64,000 nucleotides of DNA from positions 33,630,642 through 33,694,641 of the forward strand of contig NC_051072.1 of assembly GCF_004664715.2 (NCBI RefSeq). The letters are read 5' to 3'. The stretch is from Peromyscus leucopus (taxonomy: Eukaryota; Chordata; Mammalia; Rodentia; Cricetidae). Position 1 is the first letter of the stretch, and the number at the start of each line of letters is the position of its first letter. The notes under the pieces were generated by a model. The model was not told where the DNA came from. It saw only the letters and a program-made list of their open reading frames with translations, and made no database searches. Position numbers and translations under genes: made by a program. Positions 12,561 to 25,878 of the stretch are shown here, piece by piece.

Positions 12561-15500
12561 AGTTCCCAACCTGCTTTAATATACTAGTCCTCAAATATGC
12601 GCGAACACATATCAAATAGTGATTATAGATCATTTACCCATCACTCAGTAAGTGTCGTGTCTTGCTTTTCTTTCCTGTATAGCCTGGAACAGAGCTTGTG
12701 AAACTGCTTTCTTTTAAGCATACTCATTTTCACTTCAGTAGAGAAAAGAGAAGAAAGACAAGTCACTGGGGAAATTTAAAGGTTGCTTCTCCTTGTATGC
12801 TTTTCCAAGTCATGGTTGGGTTTTAACTTAAAGGACAATGAATACTGTTATGTCCCAACACACCTTATCAACACTGTAATTCTGTGTTCTGTTTGCCTGC
12901 CAGTTGCATACTCATCCTGAGTGGCCAGACACCTCACAGACTCTGCAAGTCCAGAGAGCTACGGAATTAATGAGTTCATTCTCTCTACCAATATTCTTTT
13001 TTTATTATTTCAGAAAAGGAAAACAACTGCCTTCTCTTCATCATCAACTCAGTTACCATCTGTCTATTAGTCACTATCTGCATCCTCATCCTCTTTGCCA
13101 CTGTCTTAATTTGTGGCTTTATCCTTCTTGTCTAGTGTATTTTAACAATTGTTCTAAATTTCCCTGTTGCTTCCAATATTGAATTGTTTCATTTTCCTTC
13201 CATTAACAACTTTCTGGAAAGTGAATCTAAAAAAGTTATTTCTCTTTCTTAAAACCTTAATGACTTTGTTGAGAGAGAAAGCTGAAACTTCTCGAGATAG
13301 AAATCCAAATTCCCCAAGTATAGGGCTAAGAGGTAAAGGTAAAACTGACATGTAACTTTGAACTCAGTTGTAAAACTGAACATGTAAGTTTTGAACTCAA
13401 AAACACACATGGTCAAGGAAAGAACCAACTTCTATGAGTTGTCCTCTGACTGCCACACCCATGCTTTGTGCAGGACACACAAATAAAATATATTTAAATT
13501 TTAAAACAAAGCAAAATTCCCTGTGTGTGCTTAAAGCCAAGATCTTTATGTCTGACCTCTTCCTTTCCTATCCCACTACCTTTTAACTATTGATCACCTT
13601 ATGTTCTCAGTATTCAGAATTGCATGTAATTTTCCAATATGTTTCATGCCAGCTCAGAGTTCTAAGCCACAGTCCTGTATTCAGGACTCAGGCATTTTAC
13701 CATCTTAGACTACAACATAAAACTTCTTTCTATTTCTTTAAGATCTCTCAAGATTTCTTAGTCTACAAAATTTCCTTGAACCATCTACTCATGTTTTACT
13801 AGTTTTTCTTTTTTGACAACCTAGCCCTAGCATATATTTCAAATATTGCAAGCTACATTTTATTTTAAATAGTTTTCCAAATGTCTCACCTTCTACAGTC
13901 TAAACCTGATAACAAAGAAATACATCCCCATTCACCATCTTTTTTCCATGATAAAGAAATGTTTAGTTACACTAAGCACTAAATAAAAAATTTCTAAAAA
14001 TAGGCAATGCACAAGCTTAATAGTATACATTATTTCATGTGTAAGTCTTTATTCTAGATTTTGGGGAATTACAAATAGCTATAAAACAGTATTGAACCTT
14101 AAGGAGATAAAGGAAGCAACCCAACGTGTATGTATATCATAATACATAACAATCAACAAAACGACAAGAGTTTCTACAAGTAAAATAAAACTGGATGTGT
14201 GAATTGAGAGACTTGTGAAGCCCCAAACAACAAAGTATGTAAGTTCTGTTGATAATGAATGAGGAGCTCTCAAGGTTTCACAAGCAAGAAAATGAAAACA
14301 CAAGCTATGTTTCAAAATGATTAAACTGAGCTCATTAGTTAAGATTAAATGAATCAATGAAAGTTGAGTGCAGAGAAGCCATTTGGAGAATGATTGTAAT
14401 ATATCATGCAAACCATTCTGAAGGAATTGCTATCTGTAGCTCAGAATTGAGATCATATCTGGGAAGTAAAATGAAAAGAACACACTAGATGTATTTGGAA
14501 ATGGTACAGTCAGTGGTTTCATCGAACCAGATGAAAGGGATAGTCACCCACAAAGAATGGGAGCCTTTAAAGACAAAGAAGAAAAAGATGCTGATGATAG
14601 GAAAGATGTGAAGATGCTGAAATGGAGGATGACTTGTTTGCTTCCGTACAGAGGTGCATTAAGAGAGTATGTTCAGTAAGGAACAGGATGGTGTCTGAAA
14701 AGTCAGGGGAAGATCATGATGGAAGACAAAGATTTTGGTCATTTGTACAAAGATATTCAAAGACACTGGAATGAGCATTAATGCCAGAGATAAATGTAGG
14801 AAAAGAAGAGAGTTGGAAAGGCATATGGAAACAACTTGCAGGTACCATGATGAAGGAATAAAAGATCACAGGAATAAAAGAGAAGGATCACAAAAGAGGA
14901 AAGTAATTAGGGTCACTGATACCAGTGAAAGGATCAATATGAAAGAACTATTGACAAGATCTAGTAGAGGTGAGGTACCAGAGCCATATGTGCCTACTGA
15001 AATGTCTGTGTTTTTTTTTTCTCAGTTGTATTATCTGCATTTCAGTTGTGAAGACTTCTGTGACTACAAGCCAAAACAAACATTTGATTTTCACAAGCCA
15101 ATTATCTCAGTTATTTTGTTACAGTTACGCTAAGGGGACAAATATATGCAGTTATTTCTTTGGACTTAATTCTGCATTCAATGATTATGTATGCCTTTTA
15201 TCGCTTTCCTTAGACCAACATTTGTCCTAAGGAAAGGGAAAATAGCAGCAGTATAGTTCAGAGAAGGAATCTACCTGCTGAAGATGAAGGAGACAAATGT
15301 GATCAACATGTGATATATCAGGCTTAGAGTACACCTGAATATATACAGGAGCCCAGGCCACACAAGTGACAGAATGGGAAGACTTCTTTAAGTGTTCTAG
15401 AGGAAGACTAAGCCTGATTGGATAGCACTGAAGGTCCTTGAAGAGAGGTGAGATAGGAAGAAAGATGGAAGGAAAGTATCAGCATCAATTTAGCCTTCTG

Positions 15501-18500
15501 GTTTTTGAAAGGATGGGTGCATGACCTGTTGAAGGTACCATCACCTGTTAGTGAGGAGGTTGGATCAGAGAAATTTTATTGAGGAAGGGCAAGAAGGAGT
15601 GCAAAATACTCTTCCAAGATTTCTAACATACCATCCACAGTCACGGGCCCTTGTAAGGCAGACATTAGTGAACTGATGTCATGGCAGATGAAAGGTAGCA
15701 TGAAAAAAAAACACAAATAAGGCAAAGAAATTCATCTAGATACTTCTTGTTCTTTGTCCAGCTCTATGTGGGAGTAGAAATAAACAGTGAACCAGTACAA
15801 ACTAGGAAATAACTCACTAATTTCATTTCACAAACTGAGAACTAAGAAGAGGATGATTTAGAAAATTTTTTGTAGCCAGCCCCAAATACTGCTTGGTTTT
15901 GCTTGAACTTCGAGCACATGCTAATCATCAATATATCTGACATTTATGATATATTATAATCCAGATGGGACTATTGACTTAGAGGCAGTGAAGATCTTGT
16001 GCATATCAAGTACACAGTGATTTTTGATTGTTTTAGAGGAGTTAATAAGGATAAGGAAAGGACACTACTTATAGTCATTTTGTGATCTTTTGTATGTGTT
16101 GTGTCCCCAGACTTCTTAGAACAACAGTCATTGTGCTGATCATTAAACATGTGTGAATAACTTAGCTATATGATATATGTGATTAAAATATTAAGTCCAA
16201 TTTTGAAAAACCTCTATATAAATTTTAAGCAGAACCATGGTTCCACTCATAAAAATGAGAAAATATTCTTCATATCCCACATCTCACCTAAATAAAATCC
16301 CTGCAATGTTGCATATGATCTACCTGTTTCCTGCTCTCCAGAGCAAAAACTTAGGAGGAATATAAAGTTTGACCTAAATTCATTCAGGATTTGCTAAAAT
16401 TCCAGTGACCAGACATTATCACCCATTTAGCTGCTTGGCCCTAATGAGAACCCTCTTCCTTAAACTGATTATTGATGGCAGGTTTATGGAGAACTTGAAG
16501 CAATGCAAAAGAATGGTTTGAAATGACCTGACCAGTCAGGGGCAAGGGAAACTGGCAAATTGCTGATCATTTTTATTCACCATGGTATATAAATAAGAAA
16601 CTAAAGAGTTTGGAAAACTAAACAAGGCTTGTTTAAAGTAAAACAGAGATTACTCAAGAATTTGTTAGGCCATATCCCTCCTCCAAAATAGAGTAGTGTG
16701 AAGTTAAGAGTTTTTCTCTATGAATCACATGTGGGTACATGGGAGCCATGTGCCTTCTGGGGTCTCACATAGCCTTTGGTTTTTCTCTGAGTCAAGTTTC
16801 GCTGTGTAGATATAAGAGTTCTTAGTAAATCAACAATAGCTTCCCAAGCAGTCGACCAGCCCTCTCCCTTCTGTTTATATACACTAAGCCTGTGCTTCCT
16901 GTGACTACTTCAAAAGAAATATAATTTTCTTAAATAGTACCTAAGGGCAACTCTATAACGTGAAAGAAAGGATAGATGACTTTGAGTCTTTTACTACATG
17001 AGTGGAGAGAGAAGGAAGGAGTGATTGAAATGTTACACTGACCAGCCTAGGAAATGGGTAATAACTTGTGATTAAATGCAGATGTCAACCTGGAAAACTC
17101 AGTTAATCACAGGTATTAAACCTGCCTGGGAGCCATAAAAAGGCAGGGAGTAAACCAATGAATAACCTGCGTTGAAGTAGCATAGTGACGCACAATTCAC
17201 ATTGGGGAAAAATTATGGACTAAATTTAGATTACTTCAACTTTTCCATCTTATACAAATGTTTATGCACAAATGAACAGGCTGTTACATGGGATGGTAAC
17301 CAGAAAACACTGGCAACACAAATAAATCAAAGTCAGAATAGAAAGATATGTGAATGACAAATGCCTAAGTAGCACTTAAATAGAGAGAAAGGTGAACAAC
17401 TTTCTACTTGAGAAATCACAAATCCACTAGAAACATAAATAGTGTTTGAGGTGCATGATGCTGGTTAAATCCAAAGATAGTACAATAAAAGTACTACAGT
17501 ACAGTAAAAGATTATAGTCTGCACACGCAGGGCCACATGATCACAGCATGGCATCACATAGCTATGGCTCCATGGTTTGGGCTTTGGCATTTAATTGGCA
17601 CATAGTAAGTGTTAGTTCTGATTTATGGCTAACAGTGCTCCTCAGAGGAAAAATGCAGAATGTTATAGACATGAGAAAACTTCAAACAGAACTCAAGTAA
17701 GCAAGTATAATTGCTGCAATAGTATGTATATTCATGCCCCCATACCAGCAGTCACCACTCTCTGCCACCTCCAGCAACCCAAGGGAACGTTGAGAAGCAG
17801 TGTTTCACTCTGAGCCCCCATGAGTTTCCCATTCATCATTCTTAGCTGTTGACTCATCACACTGAGTGTGCAAAGCCAGTTTCAGGAGTTCACTGTAGGA
17901 CCAACAAAGTATGTACACAAACTGAAGAGTGAACTTTAAATTTTTACCCTAATTTTTAACATTTTCGTTTCTGGTATTATTGATCTTATTGTTTGTATTT
18001 TTATCCAAAAGATTAAAAGGCTGATAGATTTTATGTTGGTCTAAGGAGTTTTACCAACATGTGAAAAAGGAAATTAAGGGATTTACAGAAGGAAAAATAA
18101 TAATAAAACCTTCCTAACAAACCACATAACTCAGCATTGAAAACTGAGATAATGTGGCTGTGGGAAGTTTGTAGTTGTAATACGCTGATAGAGTGGAAGG
18201 ATACGAGTCTTCAGGAAGTCACAGAGCAGTGACAGTGGGAGCCAGAGGACCTTGACCTGGTTCTTCTGACTCCTCAGATATGAAGCACTAACAGCCAGCC
18301 CGCAGAGACTTGCTGCAGGGAAATGGTAGATGAAGGACATGAGAGTAAAGAAGATGCCTCACATCTCATACCTACAATCATTAATGGTAACCAAGGGGGA
18401 TAGTCTAATGAATGAGACTCCTAGAGAGGCTATTGCTTGGTCACTCTAGCATGTCCATTATAATAGTCCCCCACTCTAAATGGGTCAATGACTACAGAGT

Positions 18501-19859
18501 TAGTGCTAGTATGCTAAACACCAGTCTTCCTTATCAAACTTGTCTCAGAAGGACAGAAGCCCCAACCTCTACAAAACAAACCCAGCTCAGTTGCAGTGTG
18601 AAATTTGGAAATTCTAACATATAAGCTCAAGATGTAGTTATTGCCACAGCCTGAGCCCTACTATAACCATGGAAATTCTGGTTTCTGATTCAGTAATTAA
18701 TACCTACAAACATGGACATGCAAATAAATTTGTTAAATCACAGAGAAACTAAATTGACATTTTTCTTCTGTTTTAGTCTCCTGAGCACACCCTTAAAATA
18801 AATGTAAATTATTTTCATCCTACTCTATCCAATTTAAGTTTGAGTTATAACTGAATATATCCAGAGGTGAACCAATAGTGTTCTTTAAGGTTAGAAACAG
18901 AATGTGCCATCACCTAAGAACTGAGTGGAATCCCATCCCTTGTCAACTATGGTTGACATGAGCATCTTCAGTCAATATGAAGCTATGATTCATGCTGTTT
19001 ATTATGGGCTTATTCTGTTGTAATGGTTCTCTTGAGTCATCTGTGCTGGTTGCTTTAAAGGATCTCCCTGCGTTTACTACCTCCTGAAAAATTATCAGAT
19101 GTTGGTGTTTGTATTTGATATTGAAATCTCTTCATCAATTTGAAAAGATCAGAGTACTCTTAGACATATCTTGCATAAAACCAGATAAAGTACCCTGAAA
19201 TGATAAGTTTAGGAGGACCAAGTATACCCATAACTACTTTTCATTCTAGGAGGGAAAAAAAAGTTATATTAAGGCCTGGGACAAATGCCATTTATGAAGC
19301 TCCAATTCCTATCAAAATGGTTGATTCATAATACATTCTGAATAAAGATGTATTGATTGACAGAATGAATAACTAAATGACTAAAAAATAATTTAGCATG
19401 TCAAGATGGTTTTAGTTGAAGAATCTGAATGAATGTAATATCTAATTTGCTGTTATAAAAAAAAATTGGCCAGAAGAGGAGGTGGGGATCAAGCTGCTAG
19501 AAGATATGTATGATCTTATTGATATTATTAATTCATTATAAGATACAAAGTGAAACCCAAAATACTCAATTATGTTTCCAATGATAGGTCTTTCTTTGCT
19601 GATTATTTTCAAGTGACTATAGGTTCAAATTCAGTTGGGAGAGCAGAGGTTCTACAAAGCCTCTACCAAGTCTCTACACAATGTAGAATTCCTGGCTGTA
19701 AGTCAACATTAATGTTATGTTCACTTACTTGTGTGTTTATGTGTATTTATGTCTATAAAATCAGTTTTATCATCTGTAAATTTACAAGATCCACAATGAT
19801 TTCCTTTTTTTAATTGAAGACTTATTTTAGTTATTTCTCTCTGTGTTGTGTATACATAT
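12561..19859. other. 7 kb gene-free stretch, mostly unique
   Basis: The only repeat I can name is a B3-like fragment at 13425-13505. The longest frame (132 residues at 14735-15133) has no recognisable domain and runs through a T-run at 15011-15020. No promoter, splice or RNA-gene signal was recognised. This is one of the more repeat-poor parts of the window. Confidence 0.5.
13425..13505 (+). repeat. B3 SINE 3' fragment
   Basis: GAGTTGTCCTCTGACTGCCA followed by ACACACAAATAAAATATATT matches the 3' half of a B3/B2-type SINE including its A-rich end. The tRNA-like head is absent. Confidence 0.65.
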
Positions 19860-19878
19860 ATAGAAAGATAGATGATGG

Positions 19879-19924
<46 letters not shown>
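19860..19924. repeat. (GATA)n microsatellite
   Basis: About eleven uninterrupted GATA units preceded by imperfect ones. It sits at the left edge of L1-like 3' sequence and is likely length-polymorphic. Confidence 0.95.
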
Positions 19925-19929
19925 GGATA

Positions 19930-20215
19930 TAAGGATATATGGTATAGTTAGATGGGTATAGGTCATGAAACTAGGAAGGGGACCAGATAAGAAGGGATTT
20001 TGAAGAGGGAGAAGGAGGTAACGAGAAGATAATGGTATATGTACAGCAGGAAACAGAAGGCACTACACTGGGAAGTGGAGAGAGGAGAACTGCTAGGGAA
20101 AAGGAAAATGAGGGAACAGGAGACAAATAAGGAAAATGTATGTATAAAAGTGTCATAATGAACCCATTACCTTGTATTCTAGAGTTTAAAACTAGTAAAA
20201 TTTGGAAGCTTATTA
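19930..20215 (+). mobile_element. L1 3' UTR fragment
   Basis: Sense-strand purine-rich sequence (GGAAACAGAAGGCACTACAC, GAAGTGGAGAGAGGAGAACT). It is followed by a terminal block GTCATAATGAACCCATTACC and TTGTATTCTAGAGTTTAAAA, as in rodent L1 3' ends. Confidence 0.6.
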
Positions 20216-22054
20216 TAATAATTAAACTGTATCTCATAAACCAGGTAAGATATGAGCTAGGTAATGTTTAAACATACTATTTCACATACACACACATATA
20301 CACTTACATGCATACCCACATCAATAAGTAAACTTGGAACTGACATCACTTAAGTAGAAAAATGAGGACATCAGTACAACATTCCAAAATTACTGACTAG
20401 TCTTGTTAAAGAAGTAATATCACAACTTCTGCCACCCATAAGGGGCTATGACAATTGGGGAAATATTATATTTATATATTTCTGTTCTCCACACTATGAA
20501 CTTAAACAGCAGTGATGTTCCTAAAATTGTCACTATACATTTTCTTCTTCATGAAACTATAGATTTACCTCTAAAGCAATGTACTGAATTTCAGGACACT
20601 CTGGACTACTGTCTGGACTACAGAATGAAACTTCTGACAAAAAAATAACTAAATAACAATTAATATTAAATTCCGATATTTTCTCTACACAGCCTTAAAA
20701 TCTAGGTCAGACAAAGCAGCAATTTGAGCCCCCTCTTCTGAATTATAGCACTGTGTGGAAGTGTGCCATAAATAAATGTAAATTCCCTCTTTGGAAATGC
20801 CCTAACAGGGCTGGGTGGGTTTCTGTGGGAGACGACTGGAGTTAAAATTGTGACAAGCTGCTAATTGGCTACACTATGGGCCATCATGGGAGAGTAACTG
20901 TAGGCCCGACAGGAGGCAAATTTCTTTGCCCTCCCCCCAAAGATATTTTCTAAATCAGAAACTTTGAATACATAATTTTAAATATTTTAAGAAATAAAGA
21001 TATAGAAACAATATTTCTCCACAGCAATAGGGAAATGTGAAAAAATAATTAGAAACTGAATAAGTTGGAGTACCAATGAAAAAGACATAATTTATGTGTA
21101 AGAGGTCCTTGAGATCATCCTTAGCTTAATGATTCATTGACTAGATCATAGGACTCAGAAAAGACTTTCATTTATGGTTACAGATTATTAAAGTGAAGGA
21201 ATGCAGATTAAACATTAGCAGTAGAACAAATACAAGGAATGAAATCCAGGACAAATGAGGTGCATTCCTCTAAGAGTCTTGTTTCCATGGAGTCACACAA
21301 AGGGGCTTAATTATACCAGTAGCAATATACGATACCATGTAATGTACTGTAAATCAGGTAGTACACTTGAGTCCTGTGTCCAGGCTTACCTTTAATGCTT
21401 TTTTATATGGCCATGCATGAAGCCATTGTCTTCAGGGCTTACCTCAGCTACTTATACTCCATCCAGTCCTAAAGACTGCAAATAGGTACTCAACACAAAT
21501 TAAGGTGCTGGAGCTGTCCAAAGGCAAGTTCTAAAGATTAGGAAGTGCAGAGCTTAAGAAATGAACACTTGTAGACTTAGTCTTCTCCTGGATACATTTG
21601 AAGCATATTGAATCTAAATAAGTTCAGAGATTAGCCCACATACATCTGCCAGAATCCACTAAAAATTAACCACAGTAAATGTAGAGAAGAGAAGCATATA
21701 TTGACTCCCTTGGAAAAGTTAGTTAAGGATGAAACAGAAGTAGGTCCTTGCTGTCCACTGAGATTCTAAAGAACATGAATTCCACCTTAAAGGAGTGTAT
21801 CAAGTCACCAGCAGGACAAGAATGACAAATTTATAACCAGTTCTACCTGCACAGGTCACATGTAAACCTTCATACCAAAGAGGAGTCTGCTTGTCTAAGA
21901 AAACAGAGTAATTACTCATTGTTTGCATCCTGTCAGCTTTGGCATTTCCTATTTTGTCCATGAAGAACAGATTTTAGAGGAATTATTTCACCCTTGAGTC
22001 ATGCCATTCCATTGCCTCAGGCACCCTTTGTTGGTAGCTTTTATGAGATTTCCT
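20216..22054. other. Gene-free stretch
   Basis: Mostly AT-rich unique sequence. A GC-richer block of about 150 bp lies at 20795-20940 (see findings). No repeat or gene recognised. Confidence 0.5.
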
Positions 22055-22140
22055 GTCTGAGAAATTTATTTAGCCAATCTGTGACTCCAGTTCTTCATTT
22101 GTAAAACAGAGATAATGGTTTTGATATTTTCAATGAAACT
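22055..22140 (+). repeat. MIR SINE fragment
   Basis: CTGTGACTCCAGTTCTTCAT followed by TTGTAAAACAGAGATAATGG matches the conserved MIR region that reads as cytosine-rich tract, TTCATCTGTAAAATG, GATAATA. It is an ancient mammal-wide element and only this core is visible. Confidence 0.65.
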
Positions 22141-22437
22141 CAGACATTCTCAAATAAATAGATGAAAAGTTTGTAATTTGGTTGGTCTTTTAAAAGGAAA
22201 TGCTACAAGAAATGATTCAGTGAAAAGTGAATGGAAATTAAAGAATAGGATGGGAGAAACAGACATTTTGACAATATCTATTCATGTAAAGTCTGAGCTT
22301 TCAGTTATGTACTTTGAGGTCACTTGTAGCTTCAGTGAGTGAATCTATCTGGTCCAAACTCCCCTTGGCTGATGGACAAACACATAGCTATGCCTGTGAC
22401 TTACTCCTAGGTAGTATCTCAGTAGAGCAGTGGTTCT

Positions 22438-22651
22438 CAACATGTAGGCCATGACCCCCATGGGGAGTTGGATGACTCTTTCACAGGGTAGCATATCAGA
22501 TATTCTGCATAGCAGATATTTACATTATGATTCATAACAGTAGCAAAATTATAGTTATAAAGTAGCAATGAAAATAATTTTATGGATGGGTCATCACAAC
22601 ATGAGGAACTATATTAAAGGGTCACAGCATTAGGAAGGTTGAACACCACTG
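22438..22651 (-). mobile_element. URR1-like hAT-Charlie non-autonomous DNA transposon
   Basis: 214 bp bounded by inverted terminal repeats: CAGTGGTTCTCAACATG on the left, and on the right AGGTTGAACACCACTG, whose complement is CAGTGGTGTTCAACCT. The interior carries TTACATTATGATTCATAACA and GTAGCAAAATTATAGTTATA, as in the rodent URR1 family. It encodes no transposase and would have been moved in trans by a hAT-Charlie enzyme. The 8 bp flanks (CAGTAGAG and CTGTTGAA) match at only five of eight positions, so the target duplication is decayed. The strand is assigned by comparison with the consensus as I recall it. Confidence 0.85.
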
Positions 22652-23329
22652 CTGTTGAACAGTTCCCTATGAAGTGATTCTCATCTGCTTATGGTAAAAT
22701 TAGAAATCATCAGTGTAATAAAGAGAATTCCATAAGTCTAACCATCTGAGAAAGAGAGAGATAGTGTGAGTTCATGTGTGTATACAAACTTACTAAAAGT
22801 CATATGTGATGGGCAAAGCTATGACTCAGTTTTCTCTTCAATGTATTCTTTTAGTGTCTTGGTTTAGGTTGTTCAGAAAAGCCTAACAAATAGGATACAT
22901 GTATTTACATGTAGAAAGATACTGTTGTAGGAACTGTTTACACAATTAATTTCTGTCTTTATCTGTGTTTGCTCTCTTTGTCTATCATTAATGATAAAAT
23001 AACTAGGAAGGTCACTCCCTCTTAGTGGGCTAATGAGTAACCAAGTACAACATACTGTATTTTTTCCCATTGTGAGGGGCAGGAAGTCTAAGTTACAGAA
23101 TACCCAATTACACAGTTTTGTATTAGCCACCGAAGAGGAAGAATTCTATGCCCATACTACTTTAGGGGTAAAAAGTATAGAAGATTCTTGAAAGGAGAGC
23201 ACAGAAGATACAAAGACCTGGGTAATATTTGTCACAACTGCATGTGAATTTATATTACCTCAAATCAAAATAAATTTAATTTTAAATAAAACATCTTACA
23301 TACCTTGAGGGGCTAACTGAGCATATCTT
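22652..23329. other. Gene-free stretch
   Basis: No repeat or gene recognised. The 85-residue minus frame at 22873-23130 has no recognisable features. Confidence 0.5.
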
Positions 23330-24142
23330 TTCTATGGTAGAATATTTATAAAATTTATCATTTAAACAGTGACAACTCAACAGCATTGTTTAATGTTGTG
23401 CCCTTTTGTGAAACACTCCGTTACCCTTAACAGAAACCTCATACCCCTTAAGCAGTCATCACATTTCCCCTTCTCTTTATTACCTGGTACCCACAAATCT
23501 GCTTCCTGTTCCTATGAACATACCAACTCCTGATACCTTGTAAATGTAGAGTTGTATGTATTGTATTGACTTTTGCTTCTAGCTTCTGACCTTGGTATCA
23601 TCAAGGCTCATCCATTTTGTAGTATGTATCAAGACTTCACTCTTTTGTATACCTGAATAACATTCTGATACCTCTTTTTAAAAGGGAGCAATCACATTTT
23701 ATCATCCATTCATCAGCAAATAGCTATTTCTCCACGTCTTGGCTATTGGGGAAAGTGCTTCTATAAACAATCATGAATCATTTTTTCTGTGAGCATATTT
23801 TCAGTTCTTTGGAGTAATATACCTAGAAGTAGAATGGTTTGTTTGTGTGTTATTTCTATGCTAAACTCTTTGAGGAATGACCAGACTGGTTTCCATGGCA
23901 ATGGAGCAATTTTATATTTCTACCAGTCATGGATGAGGTTTCTTAATTACTTCCTATATTTTCAAAGCTTAGTTTCTGATACATTTCTTTTTGCTTTTTC
24001 ATGTCCATCTGACTGGGGGTGAAGTGGCATCTCATTGTGGTTCTGATGTACTTTAATCTGATGACTAAAGATAGGAAGAATTCTTTTCACATGCCTTTGT
24101 CTACTTGAGTTAATTTATCTGGAGAAATACCTCTTAAAAATC

Positions 24143-24335
24143 CCTTGTCCATTTTCATTTTTCTGTTTTGTTTTGTTTTTCGAGACAGGGTTTCTCTGTG
24201 TAGCTTTGGGCCTTTCCTGGAACTCACTTGGTAGCCCAGTCTGGCCTCGAACTCACAGAGATCCACCTGGCTCTGCCTCCCGTGTGCTGGGATTAAAGGC
24301 ATGCGCCACCACTGCCCGGCCCTTGTCCATTTTCA
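24143..24335 (-). mobile_element. Young B1 SINE, cricetid variant, perfect target duplication
   Basis: A full-length B1 on the minus strand at 24158-24320, with its A-tail visible as T-rich sequence (TTTTGTTTTGTTTTT) on the left. It is flanked by the perfect direct repeat CCTTGTCCATTTTCA at 24143-24157 and 24321-24335; one further C may belong to it. Little divergence shows in the body (GAACTCACAGAGATCC, GCTGGGATTAAAGGCATGCG). The TAGCTTTGGGCCTTTCCTGG block differs from mouse B1 and is what I associate with cricetid rodents, so it supports the host call. The overlapping 103-residue plus frame (24173-24484) is translated B1 and L1, not a gene. Confidence 0.95.
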
Positions 24336-24448
24336 AATTAAGTTGTTCACCTCTTGGTTGTTCAATCACTACTCTAAAAGGAAATGAACCTAGGAGGCTT
24401 CCAAGTGTTCTTTTTGTAGGTCTCATGGCAAGGACATGTTCATTTTGT

Positions 24449-24478
24449 GACATTTATATATATATATATATATATATT
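24449..24478. repeat. (TA)n microsatellite
   Basis: About 14 TA units near the left edge of the ancient L1 sequence. Simple and likely length-variable. Confidence 0.95.
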
Positions 24479-25484
24479 CCCTGAATGTGTTCATTGCCTA
24501 GGGTTACTGTATCAATTCACCAAGAATACAGTGGCTTTAAAAAGTGGAAATTTATTCTGTCTTGACAGTGGGAACCAGAAGTCCAAAATCAAGCTGTGGC
24601 AAAAGTTCCTCACTTATGGGGGCCAAATTCTTTCAAACTACCACATTCTACTCCTAGCCCCATAAGCTTTTGACAACATCATAATGTAAAATGCATTTAG
24701 CCCAACTTCAAAAATCCCCATAGTCTATTATGGTCTCAACAATGATTTAAAGTCCAAAGTTCAAAGTCTCTTCTGAGATTCATGCAGTCTCTTAAATGTA
24801 ATCCCCTATAAAATCAAAATCAAAAAACAGATTACATACTTCCAACATATAATAGGATAGGACATAAATTACCATTCAAAAACATAGAGAAGGGAGCATA
24901 GTGAGGAAATACTGGACCAAAGCAAAACCAAAAACCAGCTGGGCAAACTCTAAACTCTACATCTCCATGTCTGATGTCAAAACGCTCTTCAGATCTCCAA
25001 CTCTGTTTAGTTTTGTTGACTACACCATACATCTTTCTCTTGGGCTGGTTTCATTTCCTGTTAGCAGCTTTCCTCAGCAAGTATCTCATGACTCTGGCAT
25101 CTAACATCTTGAGGTCTCCAAGGCAATCCAGGCTTCAACTTCAAAGCTTCACAAAATGGCCTCTCTGGGCCTCCATTCAGGGACAACTCTGAGACATGCC
25201 TGGCCTCAGTGCCTTTCCTTAAGCATGGAGGCAAATTCCTATCCTTAACTCTAAAGCCAAAACAACAAGGTCAAAGCTGCCAAGAACTGCTGCTTGCTGG
25301 GGCTGGAACATGGACCCCTTCTCAATTACACCTTCACTAGCTTTCTGTCCTTCACTATCTAGGCTTGATTGTCCTGAAATTTGTTCTATAAACCAAACTG
25401 GCCTCAAACAGAGAGACCTACAAGCCTCTGCCTAACGAAGCTCTAACTAAGCTTTTCTGTAGTTCCTTTTTACAAGTTGGAAAC

Positions 25485-25876
25485 TGCTGTGGGATGGTCT
25501 GTATATCAAATCTGTTGCTCTGATTGGTCAATAAATAAAACACTGAATGGCCAGTGGCCAGGCAGGAAGTAGGTGGGACAAGGAGAGAGGAGAATTCTGG
25601 GAAGCAGAAGGCTGAGGGGAGAGACACTGCAGCCACAGCCATGACCAGCAGCATGTGAAGTTGCCGGTAAACTACCAGCCACGTGGCAAGGTATAGATTT
25701 ATGGAAATGGATTAATTTAAGCTATAAGAGCAGTTAGCAAGAAGCCTGCCACGGCCATACAGTTTATATGCAATATAAGTCTCTGTGTTTACTTGGTTGG
25801 GTCTGAGCGGCTGTGGGACTGGTGGGTAACAAAGATTTGTCCTGACTGTGGGCAAGGCAGAAAAACTCAAGCTACA
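25485..25876 (+). repeat. 5' LTR
   Basis: 392 bp, starting TGCTGTGGG and ending CAAGCTACA (TG...CA ends). It contains an inverted CCAAT box and AATAAA near its start (TGATTGGTCAATAAA, about 25521-25535) and an AATATAAG possibly serving as TATA-like sequence at about 25772. The early AATAAA is unlikely to be the functional poly(A) signal if transcription starts downstream in the LTR. Confidence 0.95.
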
Positions 25877-25878
25877 AA

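Larger units (their letters stand above)
23330..24480 (-). mobile_element. Ancient L1 (L1M-type) 3' region, interrupted
   Basis: The plus strand reads as the reverse complement of an ancient mammalian L1 3' region. Blocks include TCTGCTTCCTGTTCCTATGA, CATCCATTCATCAGCAAATA, CTTGGCTATTGGGGAAAGTG, TATACCTAGAAGTAGAATGG and GGCATCTCATTGTGGTTCTG. It resumes after the B1 at 24158-24320 with TTCAAATTAAGTTGTTCACC. No open frame is left. Confidence 0.75.

Noticed and set aside
14735..15133. 132-residue plus-strand frame
   Set aside because: Charged low-complexity start, runs through a T-tract, no domain and no splice or promoter context.
24173..24484. 103-residue plus frame that looks protein-like
   Set aside because: It is a translation of a reverse-oriented B1 SINE, ancient L1 sequence and a TA repeat.
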